From Microcebus murinus (Eukaryota; Chordata; Mammalia; Primates; Cheirogaleidae), in the NCBI RefSeq assembly GCF_040939455.1, contig NC_134108.1, positions 89,386,001 to 89,450,000 of the forward strand: a DNA stretch of 64,000 bases, written 5' to 3'. Positions 25,811 through 37,980 of this stretch are shown here, in pieces. A model generated the notes under the pieces. That model made no database searches and was not told the DNA's origin. It saw only the letters and a program-made list of their open reading frames with translations. A program made the position numbers and the translations under genes. Each line of letters starts with the position of its first letter. Position 1 is the stretch's first letter.

Positions 25811-28554
25811 TACCAGTTTGCCCTGGGGGACCCAGGATGAACTCAGAGCTATGACACCTTATGCACTAAATGATGGAGGTAAGGTGTCACATAACAAAAA
25901 CACAATTGAAAGACTGTATACAGGAACAGTAAATCCCTCTTCCCACACGTCTCCACATGTCTACTCAGAAGACATTTTCTGCATTAAGTTAAAAGGATTC
26001 ACTCATGGCCCAGGACATCATGTGTAGTTGTGAGCACAAGTGAGAGCTGAAAACAAAATTCATGTAAGTCTCTTTTTAACATTATCACTTCCAGCCCCTT
26101 TTCTCTGTCCTGTATGTAAACATAATCAGACAGGAGTACCAAAGAAACTTCTGAAAAACCACTTAGCATCAAGCTAAAGACTCAGTATCAGAATGATAAA
26201 TAAAATACTCTAAGAAAATAACTGCCTTTCTACCTAGTGACTCCTAACAAAGCTTCCCAGGTAACAGATTAAATAGGAAAGAACACTCAAAAGATCAAAC
26301 AGAAAGGCCAAGGAGAGCAAATTTAAGATAACAAGAACAAGGGATCTTGAGTGAAACAATAATGCCCAGGAAATTTTTTTGAAAAAAACTAAGATTTTCT
26401 AGAAGATAAATAAAGGACATCCAAAAATAAGCATAGTATTTAATGAAAAATAATCAGAAAATACCTCGTGGAAATTAGAATTTGATAGTTAAAATTTTAA
26501 AAGGCTAGGAGTGATATAGCAAGGAAACCCCCCAGAAACAGAAGAAGAAATAAGCAAAGAGATGTAAAAAAAATTGTAGAGAAATATAGGACACAGAAAT
26601 TCAGACCCTAATTGAATTGCCAGAATTACCAGAATTCCACAAAGAGATGAGATGAAAAGGAGAGGAAAAAAGTATGTAAAAATTGTATAAAAAGTAATAA
26701 AATAAATTTTCCCAGAATTAAAGAAGACAAGTATTTAGATTGAAAGAGTCCATCATGTACCTAGCACAATGAATGAAAAAGATACAAAACAGTTATTTTC
26801 ATCAAATTCTAGTATATCAGAAAAAAATAAGGTTAAAATAACTTTGAGGAGTATGGGGAGGTAGTTTCTGAATAAAAGAATGAGATTCAGTTTTATTAGG
26901 CTTCTGAATAGCTGGATGTATTTCTCTGGTATAAAGATATCAGTAGGTAGTCTTACTATGTTTCTCCTTTTCCTCTGTGACAGCAAACAAAGCAAGAAGG
27001 AAATATTATAAACAAAATAGAGATTTAAAAAAGATTATTCTATTTTTTTTTAAGCAAGCAGGTAACATAAAATCTCCAGAATCCAAAGGAAAAGCAATTA
27101 AAATTAAGAAGAAAATCCAAGAGTGTGTCTAGGTACATCATGAGTGGTAGATCTCAGCATCAGCAAAAGTGTACTTTCTGAAATGGAAGACCTCAACCTA
27201 AAAATGCAAAATCTTTAACCCATAAATCTAACAACTGAATGAGAATAGGGCTGTGGCAAACTGAGCTTCCAGCAGAAGTCACAAGGTTGGGATGCAGAGA
27301 CCAAAGACACAGAGTACCTAGAGAGCTCTTAGCACATTTCAGAAAGGTGCAGCAAAAACATACTCCTTGAAGGTGGAAAGGGCTCACCTGGAAGTGTGAG
27401 GGTTCTGTCCTTTTTTTTGAAGCTGCTGATAGGCCTGAGGATTGCAGGGCTGGTAACAGAAACCCTTCCAGATTCAGCTTGGATCACAGAAAGAGAGGAA
27501 GCAGGGCTACATACACATACCCAACAATCTCAGAAACTTCATACCCACTAGAATCAGTGGTGTCTCTGTGACAGCAAAAAGAGGCCTTTGGAAGGCTTAA
27601 AGCCTGAAGGAAACCTGGGGGCCTCCCACCATCCATGAACCTCCCCTACAGATTGCTGGTCCAGGAAAACTCATGTCATTAGAAACAGGTGTTCAAGAAA
27701 GGCTATGACACAGCACGGATACAAGATTTTATAAGAAAAAATGTGAGAAAGAGCTGCAAAATGGATGAATGCATGAAAATATTCACGAGAAAAATGTCAT
27801 CAAAGAACTGATGAAATCCTGACCACACATCCACTGCAGGGTAAAATTCTTAATTTAATAATCACTTCCATTTAGAAAAACCACAGAACACACATGCAGG
27901 AACTCATACATTAGTAAGGGTTTGTTTTTGGTTTTTCTAGCACTTTTGCTGGATTCCTTTGGATTGAGAATGTCTTTCCCATTCAGAGAACATAAAAATA
28001 TTCATCAATGTTTATTTTTCTTTTATGACTTCAATTTACTCTTTACTCCATTCTTTATTTTTTACTAGAATTTGGCTTAAGTTAGGAATATAACTTAAAT
28101 TTTTTCCATACACCCACCAGTATTTTGGGATGGGGAAATGTGTATCTCCAAAGAAACCATACTGCGTACTTATTTGGTAGTAATTCTCTGGTATGATGCA
28201 TCACTGGTATTTAAGGTGGAATCTACATGCAGCTTTTTTTTTTTTTTTTTTAGCAAGCTTTTTGGTCCCTCAGGAGAGCCCAGCAAAGTTACAGATATCT
28301 TACAGCCTGTCACTGCACATGTCTCTCTGTGCTCACTGCCAGGAAGGTTGCAGATTCTCTAACAAATGGTAGATTTAGAATACATTTAGAATTGGTATGA
28401 ACATATCAGTACGTAGTCTTACTATGCTTTTTTCAGTACATATACCTTACAAAGCAAATTTTTAAAAATAGGGCAAATTTTGATGGCATTATTTTATAGT
28501 ACTGTTAATGCTTATATGTTATTTTTGTATCTACTATTAATAAAATTGTTTTGC
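25811..28554. other. Intergenic paralogous block (copy A)
   Basis: No gene. From about 26680 to 28550 it aligns by eye with 49740-51210 and 52915-53330. Shared landmarks include GGTTGGGATGCAGAG followed by AAGACACAGAGTACCTAGAG, and CTTACAGCCTGTCACTGCAC. 25811-26680 has no visible partner. Small frames here are stop-ridden between copies, so I do not call them genes. Confidence 0.6.
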
Positions 28555-28558
28555 TTAA

Positions 28559-28627
28559 CACATTAACTGCCATGTGAGTTGTATTTAACTCACACTAGTT
28601 TAGAGCCCGGTGCCTTATGAGATCTTG
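28559..28627. mobile_element. Truncated piggyBac-like MITE end
   Basis: TTAA (28555-28558) followed by CACATTAACTGCCATGTGAG and about 50 further bases matching the left end of the element at 1131. The right terminus is missing. Confidence 0.62.
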
Positions 28628-28630
28628 TTA

Positions 28631-30028
28631 AGGATTGACTGGGATATATTTTTGTGCTTTGAAATCTCTTCCATGTATAGTTATATTATTGCCGACCATC
28701 TCAGTTTGGAACAACATCTAGCTAGGAATACTCTGAATATGGTCAATTCAAAGAATATTTGAGAGCAGTCACTCCAAGGAAAATTGTAGTGCACTGAAAT
28801 CTTATAGCTTAGATATAAAAGAAACTCAGTATGTTTCCCCTAATTTGATAACACTCCTAAAAATTATATTGTTATTAATAATAAAGAGTTGAGAATCTGA
28901 AAGAAACCTCTGTAAACTGTCAAAAATAAAAAGCAGGCTGGGCGCTGTGGCTCACGCCTGTAATCCTAGCTCTTGGGAGGCCGAGGCGGGCGGATTGCTC
29001 AAGGTCAGGAGTTCAAAACCAGCCTGAGCAAGAGCGAGACCCCGTCTCTACTATAAATAGAAAGAAATTAATTGGCCAACTGATATATATATAAAAAATT
29101 AGCCGGGCATGGCGGCGCATGCCTGTAGTCCCAGCTACCCGGGAGGCTGAGGCAGAAGGATCACTCGAGCCCAGGAGTTTGAGGTTGCTGTGAGCTAGGC
29201 TGACGCCAAGGCACTCACTCTAGCCTGGGCAACAAAGCGAGACTCTGTCTCAAAAAAAAAAAATAAATAAAAAATAAAAATAAAAATAAAAAGCAAATTT
29301 CCATCAACTATGCTAGAGGATACTCTAAATTATTCTTCTATTCCTCTATAGAAAAGAATATTACAAAATTGTCAGATGAGAGATGTGTATACAACCAAAA
29401 GTAGGAAAAAGTTATTATAGAGCTGTAATCAATCAAAATATTACCTTTTTCCCCTCTACATTTTGTGATATTGTGAAATTTTAAATCTTGTAAAGCTTGT
29501 AGTGATTTATTTTCTTGGTCTAAATAAATCTTTCAAATCATATCTAATGGTATATTCATAATTTTGTAGGGCATTTTTTCATAGTGTACCAAAACCACTC
29601 GTGATGCAATTATTATTATCCTTGCTGCAAGATGAATAAATTGACATTCAGAGATATCAATCAACTCTGCAAGGTCACCTAGATATTAAAAGGTGGAACA
29701 TGATTTAAATATCACATTTTCATTTCCTGAAATATTAGATCATAAATACAAAGAACTAAACTGTAGTGTTGGTTATCTGTTCATGACAAACTGTGACCAC
29801 AGAAATTCATTAAACCTCTTGAAACTTCATTTTACTATATACAAAACAAGGAAATCCTATTAGATCATCTTTACATTGACCCTTTCATAATTAGGCCAGT
29901 GGTAGCTACCGTGAGCTAAGCACTGGGTAGAGGGCACAGACTCCTTATTGTAATATAACCCTTTAGTAAAAGTCAAATTTAACTATCTTGAAGGAAGTAG
30001 GGAGCCAGTGAAAGAGTTTCAGTAGAAA
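28631..30028. other. Intergenic paralogous block (copy A), continued
   Basis: 28795-29985 aligns by eye with 56580-58760: TGAAATCTTATAGCT followed by AGATATAAAAGAAACTCA, and TATGCTAGAGGATA occur in both. A degraded MIR-like stretch lies at 29620-29720. No gene. The lemur Alu at 28936-29281 lies inside. Confidence 0.6.
28936..29281 (+). mobile_element. Lemur-type Alu, plus
   Basis: GGCTGGGCGCTGTGGCTCAC start, lemur linker, AAATA-patterned tail. Target duplication AAAAATAAAAAGCA (28922-28935 and 29282-29295). Confidence 0.92.
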
Positions 30029-30339
30029 GCCAGGTGCAGTGGCTCACACCTGTAATCCCACCACTTTGGGAGGCCAAGGCAGGAGGATCAGCTGAGGCCA
30101 GGAGTTCGAGACCAGCCTGTGCAACACAGCGAGATCTCATCTCTACCAAATTTTTTAAAAAAATTAGCTGAGCATGGTGGTACACTCCTATAGTCCTAGC
30201 TATTTGGGAGGCTGAGGCAGGAGGATAGGATCACCTGAGCTCAGGAGTTCCAGATTGCAGGGAGCTGTGATCACACCACTTTATTCCAGCCGGAGTGACA
30301 GAACAAGATCCTATCTCTAAAACAATTTTTTTTAAAAAG
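30029..30339 (+). mobile_element. AluJ-type, plus
   Basis: GCCAGGTGCAGTGGCTCACA start with the older primate-type linker (CTACCAAATTTTTTAAAAAA) rather than the lemur linker; diverged. Confidence 0.88.
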
Positions 30340-30364
30340 ATTTTCTGTAGAGGAGAAATATGGT

Positions 30365-30825
30365 AGACTCATAGGCTGGCCAACCCATCATCCATTCTCA
30401 ATTTTTTTCTCTTGCCTACCTCTACCATAGAAACTAGGAAAGGTAAAAAAGCTCGCATCCAAGACTCCCTTGCAATGAGGATGGCCATGCTAACACAGTT
30501 TTGGCCAGTGAAATAGAAATCTACTTGGAAAAGCTTCTGGCAAAACTTTTGATTTCCTGACGAATACCTAGGGCTTGCTCCACCCCTTGCCATGTTGCAT
30601 TAAATCAAGCATGTTTAAAACTGTGCCCGCCATCCTGCAACCATGCGGGAAATACCAAAATCACCCCAGCTAACACAATGACATATTAAGCTACTCAAGC
30701 AAAACCTGCAGCCATCTCCAGATTTCTTGTTATACAAGATTATAAATTTGTTTAAGTGATTTAAGTTGAGTTTTCTGTTAAGTCTGAATGTCTTCCTGAC
30801 TAATAAAAGTTATAAGAATGTTAAA
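30365..30825. mobile_element. Old LTR-like repeat
   Basis: CAGTTTTGGCCAGTGAAATA, CTTCTGGCAAAACTTTTGAT and the terminal TTTTCTGTTA...CTGACTAATAAA resemble a MaLR/ERVL-type solo LTR. Subfamily not assigned. Confidence 0.45.
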
Positions 30826-31265
30826 AAAAAAAAAGGAATAAATATGTTCTTTAAAATGGTCATTCCTAAGTTTGTGTGAAGGATGGAAGGGAGGATTAAG
30901 AAGGGGCAAGAGTGAAGGCAGGGAGACCTGTTAGGAAACTATTATTGTACTCTAAGCAAGAAAAACAAGCCCTTGAACTAAGATAATAACTACAGTGGGA
31001 GAAGGGGGAAAGACCAGGCAAGTTGATGAAGAAAAATTTCAAATGTCTTCCAAGTTTCTAGTTTAAGCAACAAATATGAATGGTTGAGCCATTGTCCAAA
31101 ACACTGATGATGAGAGATTGATAAATTCAATTTGGGGCATACTCAGTTTGAGATGCCTAAGGGACAAGAATGTGAAAATGATGAAAAGGCAGATGACTGG
31201 ATCTTGAAGTCAAGAGTAAAGTCTAGATTGGAGAAACTTGGATTTGAAAGTAATCATCATACAGG
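30826..31265. other. Intergenic DNA, nothing recognised
   Basis: Purine-rich unique-looking sequence with no gene. I could not find its counterpart to the right of 58770, so the right edge of duplication copy A probably lies near 30000. Confidence 0.4.
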
Positions 31266-31516
31266 ATAGTGCTATCTAATAGAACTGCAATGCAAGCTAC
31301 ATATAATACTAAAGTAAAAATAAGTGGATAAAGTTATTTTAATATTTTATTTAACCCAACATATACAAAATATTATTTCAATGTATTATCCATATAGTTA
31401 TTAATATTAATATGATAATTTGCATGTTAAATCTTTAAAATCCAATGTGTATATTACATTGAAAGCATGTCTCAATTCCTCTGAATACTTTTTTGCATAC
31501 TAAATACTTGATTTTA

Positions 31517-31842
31517 AGGCCGGGCGCGGTGGCTCACGCCTGTAATCCTAGCACTTTGGGAGACTGAGGCGGGCGGATCGCTCAAGGTCAGGAGTTCGAA
31601 ACCAGCCTGAGTGAGACCCCGTCTCTACCAAAAATAGAAAGAAATTAATTGACCAACTAAAAATATATATACAAAAAATTAGCCGGGCATGGTGGCGCAT
31701 GCCTGTAGTCCCAGCTACTCGGGAGGCTGAAGCAGTAGGATCGCTGAGCCCAGGAGATTGAGGTTGCTGTGAGCCAGGCTGACGCCAAGGCACTCACTCT
31801 AGCCTGGGCAACAAAGTGAGACTCTGTCTCAAAAAAAAAAAA
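31517..31842 (+). mobile_element. Lemur-type Alu, plus
   Basis: GGCCGGGCGCGGTGGCTCAC start, lemur linker. 18 bp target duplication ACTAAATACTTGATTTTA (31499-31516 and 31843-31860), the longest in the window, and very clean, so a young copy. Confidence 0.95.
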
Positions 31843-32705
31843 ACTAAATACTTGATTTTATATAATTTTCACAAAACTCATAGGTAAAAATGTAGACCCA
31901 CATATCCATATTGTTCAAAACATAGTTTCATTTTCCTTTATTTTCATGTCCACACTGGAAAAAAATCCCATTCCTCTTTTTAAAAGTGATTTTACTTCAG
32001 ACCAAAAGCATATCAGTTTGAAACCATTTGTCTTATGTCAGCTCAGTATTGCTAACATTGAATTCAGAGTTACTGAGTATATCAAAAGGAATTCTAAATT
32101 TATCAGTATTTTTAAAATTTTTTTGTAGTTTTTGCAGTAAATTTACATAACATTGTCAAATACAATTAAAATCTCATGCATATTGATTCATTAGAAAAAT
32201 ATGTAAAATTATTCTGATTTTTATTTTTAGAAGTTGGTTTTGAACATAAATTCTAGTCCTTGTCTAGGTAGGGCACAATTAAGCTTTTTCCTATCCTTGG
32301 ACCTTCCAATTTAGATCATTCATATGCCATGTGAAACTGGGTATAAAAATCAAACTGGCATTTTTTGGTCTTCGATTGTTAAATATTTGGCTAGCATTCC
32401 TGTTATTGCAAGAAACTCCTGAACTGGAGTTAACAGTAAAGTTTTATAAAACTCTTTGACAGTCTCAGCAACTGGCAAAGTATACTAAATTCATTGTCTA
32501 TACTAAATTCAAAGTATACTAAATTCATTGAAATTCTTTCAACAATCCTGTAAGCCGGTGTTGATTCATACCGTTTGCACTTAAATAATGGACACTTAAT
32601 TGTACCCATGACTTTTTGTAGAGACGGTTTCAGAAAACTGAGGACAAAAATTTTCAAACTGTATCATACAGTGGAATGAAAAAATAAGAGAAAAATCAGG
32701 TTCAT

Positions 32706-33000
32706 CCTACTTTTGACACAGGGTCTCACTCCGTTGCCCAGGCTAGAGTGCAGTGGCATCATCATAGCTTACTGCAACATTGAACGCCTAGGCTCAAGCG
32801 ATCCTCCCACCTCAGCATACTGAGTAGCTGGGACTACAGGCACCCATAATCACAACCCACTAACTTTTATATTTTTTGTACAGACTTCTATTTTTGTCAC
32901 CTAGGCTGGTGTTCAACTCCTGGCATCAAACCATCCTCCCACTTCAGCCTCCCAAAGTGCTAGGATTATAGGCGTGAGTCACCACATCACACCAAGAAGT
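32706..33000 (-). mobile_element. AluJ-type, minus
   Basis: Diverged minus-strand Alu lacking the lemur linker; target duplication ATCAGGTTCAT (32695-32705 and 33001-33011). Confidence 0.88.
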
Positions 33001-33330
33001 ATCAGGTTCATTTTAAAATTCCAATGAAATCTGATTTTTGACCTAACCTAGTTGGAGTGCCATTGAATGTGATAGAAAATGTTATATGTAAAAGATTAAA
33101 AAATAGCTATACAAGCTTGACATTTTAGGTCATGAACTGATATTATTTTTTCATAATGTTTAAGTCCTATGAGACAAAACTTAAAAGTATTAGTTGGGCA
33201 GCATCTCTTATATTACATAACTCATCTAAAACTACAGAAAAGTACTTGCAATTTTTCAGGTTTATAATCACTTAATTTTTTGATATTGTTAGGTCCTCTT
33301 TTCTAAAAGCAACTGTTTGGTACTTACTGA

Positions 33331-33674
33331 TTTTTTTTTTTTAATATCAGCATATTATGGGGGTACAAATGTTTAGGTTATGTGTATTGCCCTTTCCCTG
33401 AGTCAGAGCTTCAAGCGTGTCTATCACATGTCCATCCCCCAGATGGCACACATCGCACCTATTAGGTGTGTATATACCCATCCTCTCCTCCCACCTGCCT
33501 GACACCCAATGAATGCTATTACTATATGTGCACTTAAGTGTTGATCAGTTAATACCAATTTAATGGTGAGTACATGTGGTGGTGCTTGTTTTTCCATTCT
33601 TGGGACACTTCACGTAAAAGAATGAGTTCCAGCTCTATCCAGAATAATACAAGAGGTGCTATATCACCATTTTA
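33331..33674 (-). mobile_element. Young 5'-truncated L1 3' end, minus
   Basis: Poly-T then ATTATGGGGGTACAAATGTT, matching the 3' end of the L1 at 42600-42900 on the other strand. Duplicated ACTGATTTTTTTT at both ends (from 33326 and from 33675). Confidence 0.88.
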
Positions 33675-34366
33675 ACTGATTTTTTTTTATAAAATATCTT
33701 TTTTAGGCTTTTACTCATTATTTTCTAACAATTTCTACAACTGATTTTTTTTACCATTTATCTATCTAAAATTCCTTCATGCAAGAATCTAAGCTGTTTT
33801 ATATCTGCCCAAACGTATAACCTCAGATCCTTTTAAAATTGTTAAAAAAATTTTTTATTAGATATTTTATTTGGATTTTACGTGACTGAATTTCATTCTT
33901 TTTGACCTTTGAAAGGTAATTTATCTAATTCATTTTGCATGTGCTGAAACTGTCTCAATAGTTCTCATTTTAATTTTAAATAACACCTTATTCTGCTCTG
34001 CCACAATAAACTGCAATTGCCATTGTGAAATCTGCAACATACCTTCTTCCACTTTTTGTTTACTGTTCCAGTTGTTGCACTAGCTTCTGCATTTCCACTT
34101 GATTCTTTTTCAGTATGCCTTCATTTTAAATTTAAAAATGTGTTCATTTTCAATGTATAAACTAGAAAAATAATTTAATCATAATTAAAATAAGTATTTA
34201 ATTACCAGTTATGATTTACATACATATCACGGTAATTCCTATTGTCTGCATAAAATATTCAAATAAACAAGCTGTTACATCAATTCATAAAAAAATAATT
34301 TGCAATGAATCCATCTGCTGACATGGACTTAATCAGTGATTTATGTGTAATATTAGAAATGACACT

Positions 34367-34652
34367 TTTTTTTTGAGACAAGAGTCTCACTCTGTTGCCT
34401 GGGCTAGAGTGCCGTGGTGTCAGCCTAGCTCACAGCAACCTCAAGATCTTAGGCTCAAGCAATCCTCCTGCCTTAGCCTCCCAAGTATCTGGGACTATAG
34501 GTGCGTACCACAACACACAGCTAATTTTTCTACTTTTAGTAGAGACGGGGTCTCCTTGCTCAGGCTAGTCTCCAACTCCTGAGCTCAAGGGATTCTCCTG
34601 CCTCAGTCTCCTAGAGTGCTAGGATTACAGGCATGGGCCACTGTGCCCAGCC
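34367..34652 (-). mobile_element. Alu, minus, no lemur linker
   Basis: Poly-T head, ends CACTGTGCCCAGCC, with GACAC on both sides. The linker is the short older form. Confidence 0.88.
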
Positions 34653-34825
34653 GACACGTTTTGATAGGCACACTACAACAACCATACATATTCCTAAGAA
34701 ACAGTAAAGTTAAACAGAGTATTTTATAGTTCCAGTTTTTATATTTAAATAAAAACTTTACTTTCTTAGTCTTACTGAGCTGATTAGCCAATGTAGCTAG
34801 TGGCTACTGTACTAGATAGCACAAG

Positions 34826-35207
34826 TATGGAAATGAGAAAGACAAGAGCCAAAAGGCTTACAGTTTTGATTCCATTTCTTTTATTTGAAATAACCTCCGG
34901 AACTTAGGAATTTAGATCTGAGTCATCTTATTTTTTTGCATCCTTAAATAGTACAGAAGTGGAAATGGTTGGATGTTCTGTACAGAACTTTTAGAATATA
35001 TATTATGACCCATTCTAGCAGACATAGGCCAATCTCTAAAAAATTATAGTTCCCGAAACCAATCATCAACTTTCTCTCTGTAGAGAAATGCCTTTTAAAA
35101 CAGCAACAAGCTGATAAAAGTTTAAGTGGCTTCCCCCCTACAAAAAAACTCTCTATATAAAGGATATGTGGTACACAATTTACAGATAAAAACATATATA
35201 ATACTCT
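34826..35207 (-). other. KIAA1586: KIAA1586 3' flank and left edge of duplication copy B
   Basis: 34840-35095 aligns by eye with ZNF451 intron 3 (about 1795-2060): AGAGCCAAAAGGCTTACAGT against AGGAGCCAAAAAGCCTGCAG. This shows that DNA downstream of the KIAA1586 stop is ancestral ZNF451 intron. AATAAA on the minus strand occurs at 34885-34880 and overlaps the stop codon at 35212-35207, giving two candidate polyadenylation signals. Confidence 0.65.
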
Positions 35208-37382
35208 TTATTGTAAGTTCCGTATAGCCAATTGATTCTCATAGGCTTTTGTTGATTTCTGCCGAACTCTTGTGTCTGTAGCCAACCTATGGTTGCAATT
35301 TGACCAAGATTTTACAAATGGAGTTGCATCCCAATCTGCTAACTCTTTCCCCAATAAATTTATTGTCATTAAATCTGATATGTGATCTATTGTTAAACTA
35401 TTTCTCACCCTCGTACAAATTACGTTCATTAAATTGAAACCTCTTTCAGCTTCAACACTATTGATTGCAATAGTGCTAACTATCTTTTTAGCTTTTTGGA
35501 TAGTTGTAGGAATTGAAACATTGTTTGATTTTATATTATTATTTACAAATTCCCGAAAATCATTCAAATTGATTTCATATTTTAAAATTTCACACAAATG
35601 AAATAATTTTTTTTCACCAACTATCCATGGTGAAGTTATTTCTTCATAAGGCCACATAGAAGGTTCTAGTAAATCAAAATAATTAAGAATACTTTCATCA
35701 TCATGGTTTCTGTCAGATAAAAGACGTAAGTTCATATGCTGAATAATATTTTCTAGTAACATATTCCTAGGAAGAGCATTAAATTTATTATTTTTATTAA
35801 GTGGAATATCTTTAAACTTCTCTGACTTAATCAGTTCTTCAATTTGAGATTCATACTTTCCAGTACCAATTTTTAAATTTTCAAAAGCTTTAATGGTACG
35901 TTTGATCAATTTGTGTGCTTTCTGAATGTTAGTTGATCTTGACTGTAATGCAGTTGAAAGTAGTGAAAATTCTTCAAGAATGTCAATCATTAAAGCAAGG
36001 TCTTGTAAGAAATTAATGTTTGCTAATCTCTTTGCCAAACCAGAATAAGAATGAGAAAAATGCATATATAATACAGGATATGCACGCCATACAGCAGTAG
36101 CAGCCTGTAAACTACATGCTATCCAACTTGGTCCCATTACCCGACCAATTTTAATAATTTCAATTTCAAGTTCTTTAGCTACAGTTCCTAAAAACTTGGT
36201 TTGATTTTTATTAGGCTGATGATAAATAGAATAAATTTTATCAAGAAATATTTTAAAATGATTAATTTGTTTTATTTCAGATATTGAATCATCAAGTGAC
36301 AATTGCAATCGATGGCTTAAACAGTTCCAAATGATGATTTCAGGAAAATATTCTAACAATTTTGTGGCTACTCCAGACTTTCTTCCCAGTATTGTATTAG
36401 CACCATCAGAACAAAATGCAATTAGATTTGCTTTCAAATATTCATTTGTAAACCCACAATCATTTAAAGTAGTCAATAATGTATTGAAAATACACTCTGC
36501 TGTGGTTGACACCAATTCTTTTAAAGCAACAAATAACATAACAGGTGCAGGAGCTGACTGAACTGTGCACTGGAGATAAATCACTAGGGTGCTTTTTTTG
36601 TGAGAAACTGTAGATGCCTCATCAATTATGATACAGATTTTGGCATTCTCTTCTATAATATTCTTAAATATCTTCATCTTCATTTCTTTTGCAATATGTT
36701 CTGCTATTCTTGTTGCACTGTAGCGTGTATTTAAACAATTGACCTCTCCATTTTTTTCTTGTAATTCTATTGCCCCCTCAATATCAGATAAAGGTCTATT
36801 ATGTTTTACTAAACTGTAAACAGTATTAAAAACTTTTATGGTAGCATCAATATTTTTATTATTCTGTTTATGCACCAAATTAGAAATTGAATCATTAACT
36901 GATTCCTTTAACAAATCCTGAATTTTACCATGGGCTTTAGAAACATCATGTTCCCTAATTTTTTTTCGCAGAGAAGCTTGCCTAGTAGTTTTATTGCTAC
37001 CATTAGGGGTTACTAAATACGCAATCCATTCCTTGGACACATGGACATGCTTTTCTGCTTTCGATCCCAAATGTCGAACTGTTGAACAATCCTTACATCC
37101 TAATTTACCTTCTTTTATTTCAAGCCATTTATACTGTTCTGTAAACATAAATGCTTGTTTTTCATTCCAACAATCTGGAAGCACCAGATTATCTATTTCT
37201 TCCTTTAATGAACACAATGGCTTTTCTTCAATGATTGGTTGTTCAAAATTTGGTTCCTTTGATTTAGAAAATCCACAATGATTTTTGTTCCTATTGTTAC
37301 TTTCTGTTTCCGTCTTCACCTTCTTCACATTTAAAAAATGTAAAAAATCACCCTGTCGTTTTGACATTTTAGGGAACGGAAT
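35208..37382 (-). CDS. KIAA1586: KIAA1586 exon 4, hAT-transposase-derived region
   Basis: Terminal coding exon, 725 codons including TAA. The acceptor is TTATTTTTCAG just right of 37382, phase 0; the preceding seven codons of the open frame (MCKIIFQ) are intron. Spliced to exons 1-3 the protein is 786 aa, matching the ~787 aa human protein. Visible parts, in full-protein numbering: basic start with [14 protein letters not shown]; a BED/TTF-like finger, C158-x2-C161 with H207 and H213; a hAT RNase H-like core with D316 (IIIDEAS), D388 (FCSDGAN), CLSHRLQ at 416-422 and E706/E708 ([11 protein letters not shown]); then the hAT C-terminal dimerisation motif to about 745. The human protein is a nuclear SUMO E3/E4-type ligase whose activity lies in the exon 2-3 module; the role of this part is not known to me. 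Uninterrupted reading implies selection. Confidence 0.97.
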   Translation of the reverse strand: MPFPKMSKRQGDFLHFLNVKKVKTETESNNRNKNHCGFSKSKEPNFEQPIIEEKPLCSLKEEIDNLVLPDCWNEKQAFMFTEQYKWLEIKEGKLGCKDCSTVRHLGSKAEKHVHVSKEWIAYLVTPNGSNKTTRQASLRKKIREHDVSKAHGKIQDLLKESVNDSISNLVHKQNNKNIDATIKVFNTVYSLVKHNRPLSDIEGAIELQEKNGEVNCLNTRYSATRIAEHIAKEMKMKIFKNIIEENAKICIIIDEASTVSHKKSTLVIYLQCTVQSAPAPVMLFVALKELVSTTAECIFNTLLTTLNDCGFTNEYLKANLIAFCSDGANTILGRKSGVATKLLEYFPEIIIWNCLSHRLQLSLDDSISEIKQINHFKIFLDKIYSIYHQPNKNQTKFLGTVAKELEIEIIKIGRVMGPSWIACSLQAATAVWRAYPVLYMHFSHSYSGLAKRLANINFLQDLALMIDILEEFSLLSTALQSRSTNIQKAHKLIKRTIKAFENLKIGTGKYESQIEELIKSEKFKDIPLNKNNKFNALPRNMLLENIIQHMNLRLLSDRNHDDESILNYFDLLEPSMWPYEEITSPWIVGEKKLFHLCEILKYEINLNDFREFVNNNIKSNNVSIPTTIQKAKKIVSTIAINSVEAERGFNLMNVICTRVRNSLTIDHISDLMTINLLGKELADWDATPFVKSWSNCNHRLATDTRVRQKSTKAYENQLAIRNLQ

Positions 37383-37684
37383 CTGAAAAATAATTTTACA
37401 CATGTAAGTAAAATCATGACAATACTTTAAGGGTTAATGTAAAAGTTCTCAGAATGATTTATTTATATAATTTTAGAAATAAATTTTAAATTAAAAGTTA
37501 CCCTTAATTTTCAATTTATACTTATAACTTCAATGTGACTTGCGATTTCTTGAAAACCCCACTGTAAGTTTTAAAAATTCTACAGCCAATAACAATGTCA
37601 GAAAATCTGACTATGAATGATTATCATCCAATTCAGCAAAAAGGTTGGTCATATGAACTGCAAATGAGCATACACTTGTCTCTT

Positions 37685-37980
37685 GATATCTAAGCCCCAC
37701 CTCTAACAAAAATTTTTGGATATTCAAGTCCCTTATATAAAATAGCACAATATGCACATAACCTATGTATATCCTCCTGTATACTTTAAATCATTTCTAG
37801 ATTACTTTTAATACCTAATACAATGTAAATGCCATAAAAATAATTGTTATAAAGTATTTTTTCATTTGTATATTTTACTGTTACATTATTTTTTGTTGTT
37901 TTCTTCCCTGAATATTTTCTATCTGTGATTGACTGAATCCATGGATGCAGAACCCATAGATATGAAGGGCCAACTGCAGT
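37685..37980 (-). mobile_element. MER2 (Tigger-derived MITE)
   Basis: Contains AAGTCCCTTATATAAAATAG, ATCATTTCTAGATTACTTTT, ACCTAATACAATGTAAATGC and, at the right end, ATCCATGGATGCAGAACCCA then AAGGGCCAACTG, the MER2 consensus with its terminal CAGT-GGCCC read backwards. The left end is degraded. Confidence 0.8.

Larger units (their letters stand above)
31266..34822 (-). mobile_element. Decayed near-full-length hAT-type DNA transposon
   Basis: Inverted ends share GTGCTATCTA (31268-31277 at the left; at the right, 34811-34821 read on the minus strand). The flanking blocks (AATAGAACTGCAATGCAAGC at left; AGCTAGTGGCTACTGTACTA at right) are a known hAT terminus type. Minus-strand remnants in broken frames read like hAT transposase: a SFLKPSLQK-type segment near 32620, and NNRRPKN followed by HMNDLN-K-QG near 32320-32380. 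Later insertions are an Alu (31517), an AluJ (32706), an L1 end (33331) and an Alu (34367). Minus those, about 2.3 kb remains. There is no intact ORF. Its right end abuts the duplication junction. Confidence 0.62.
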
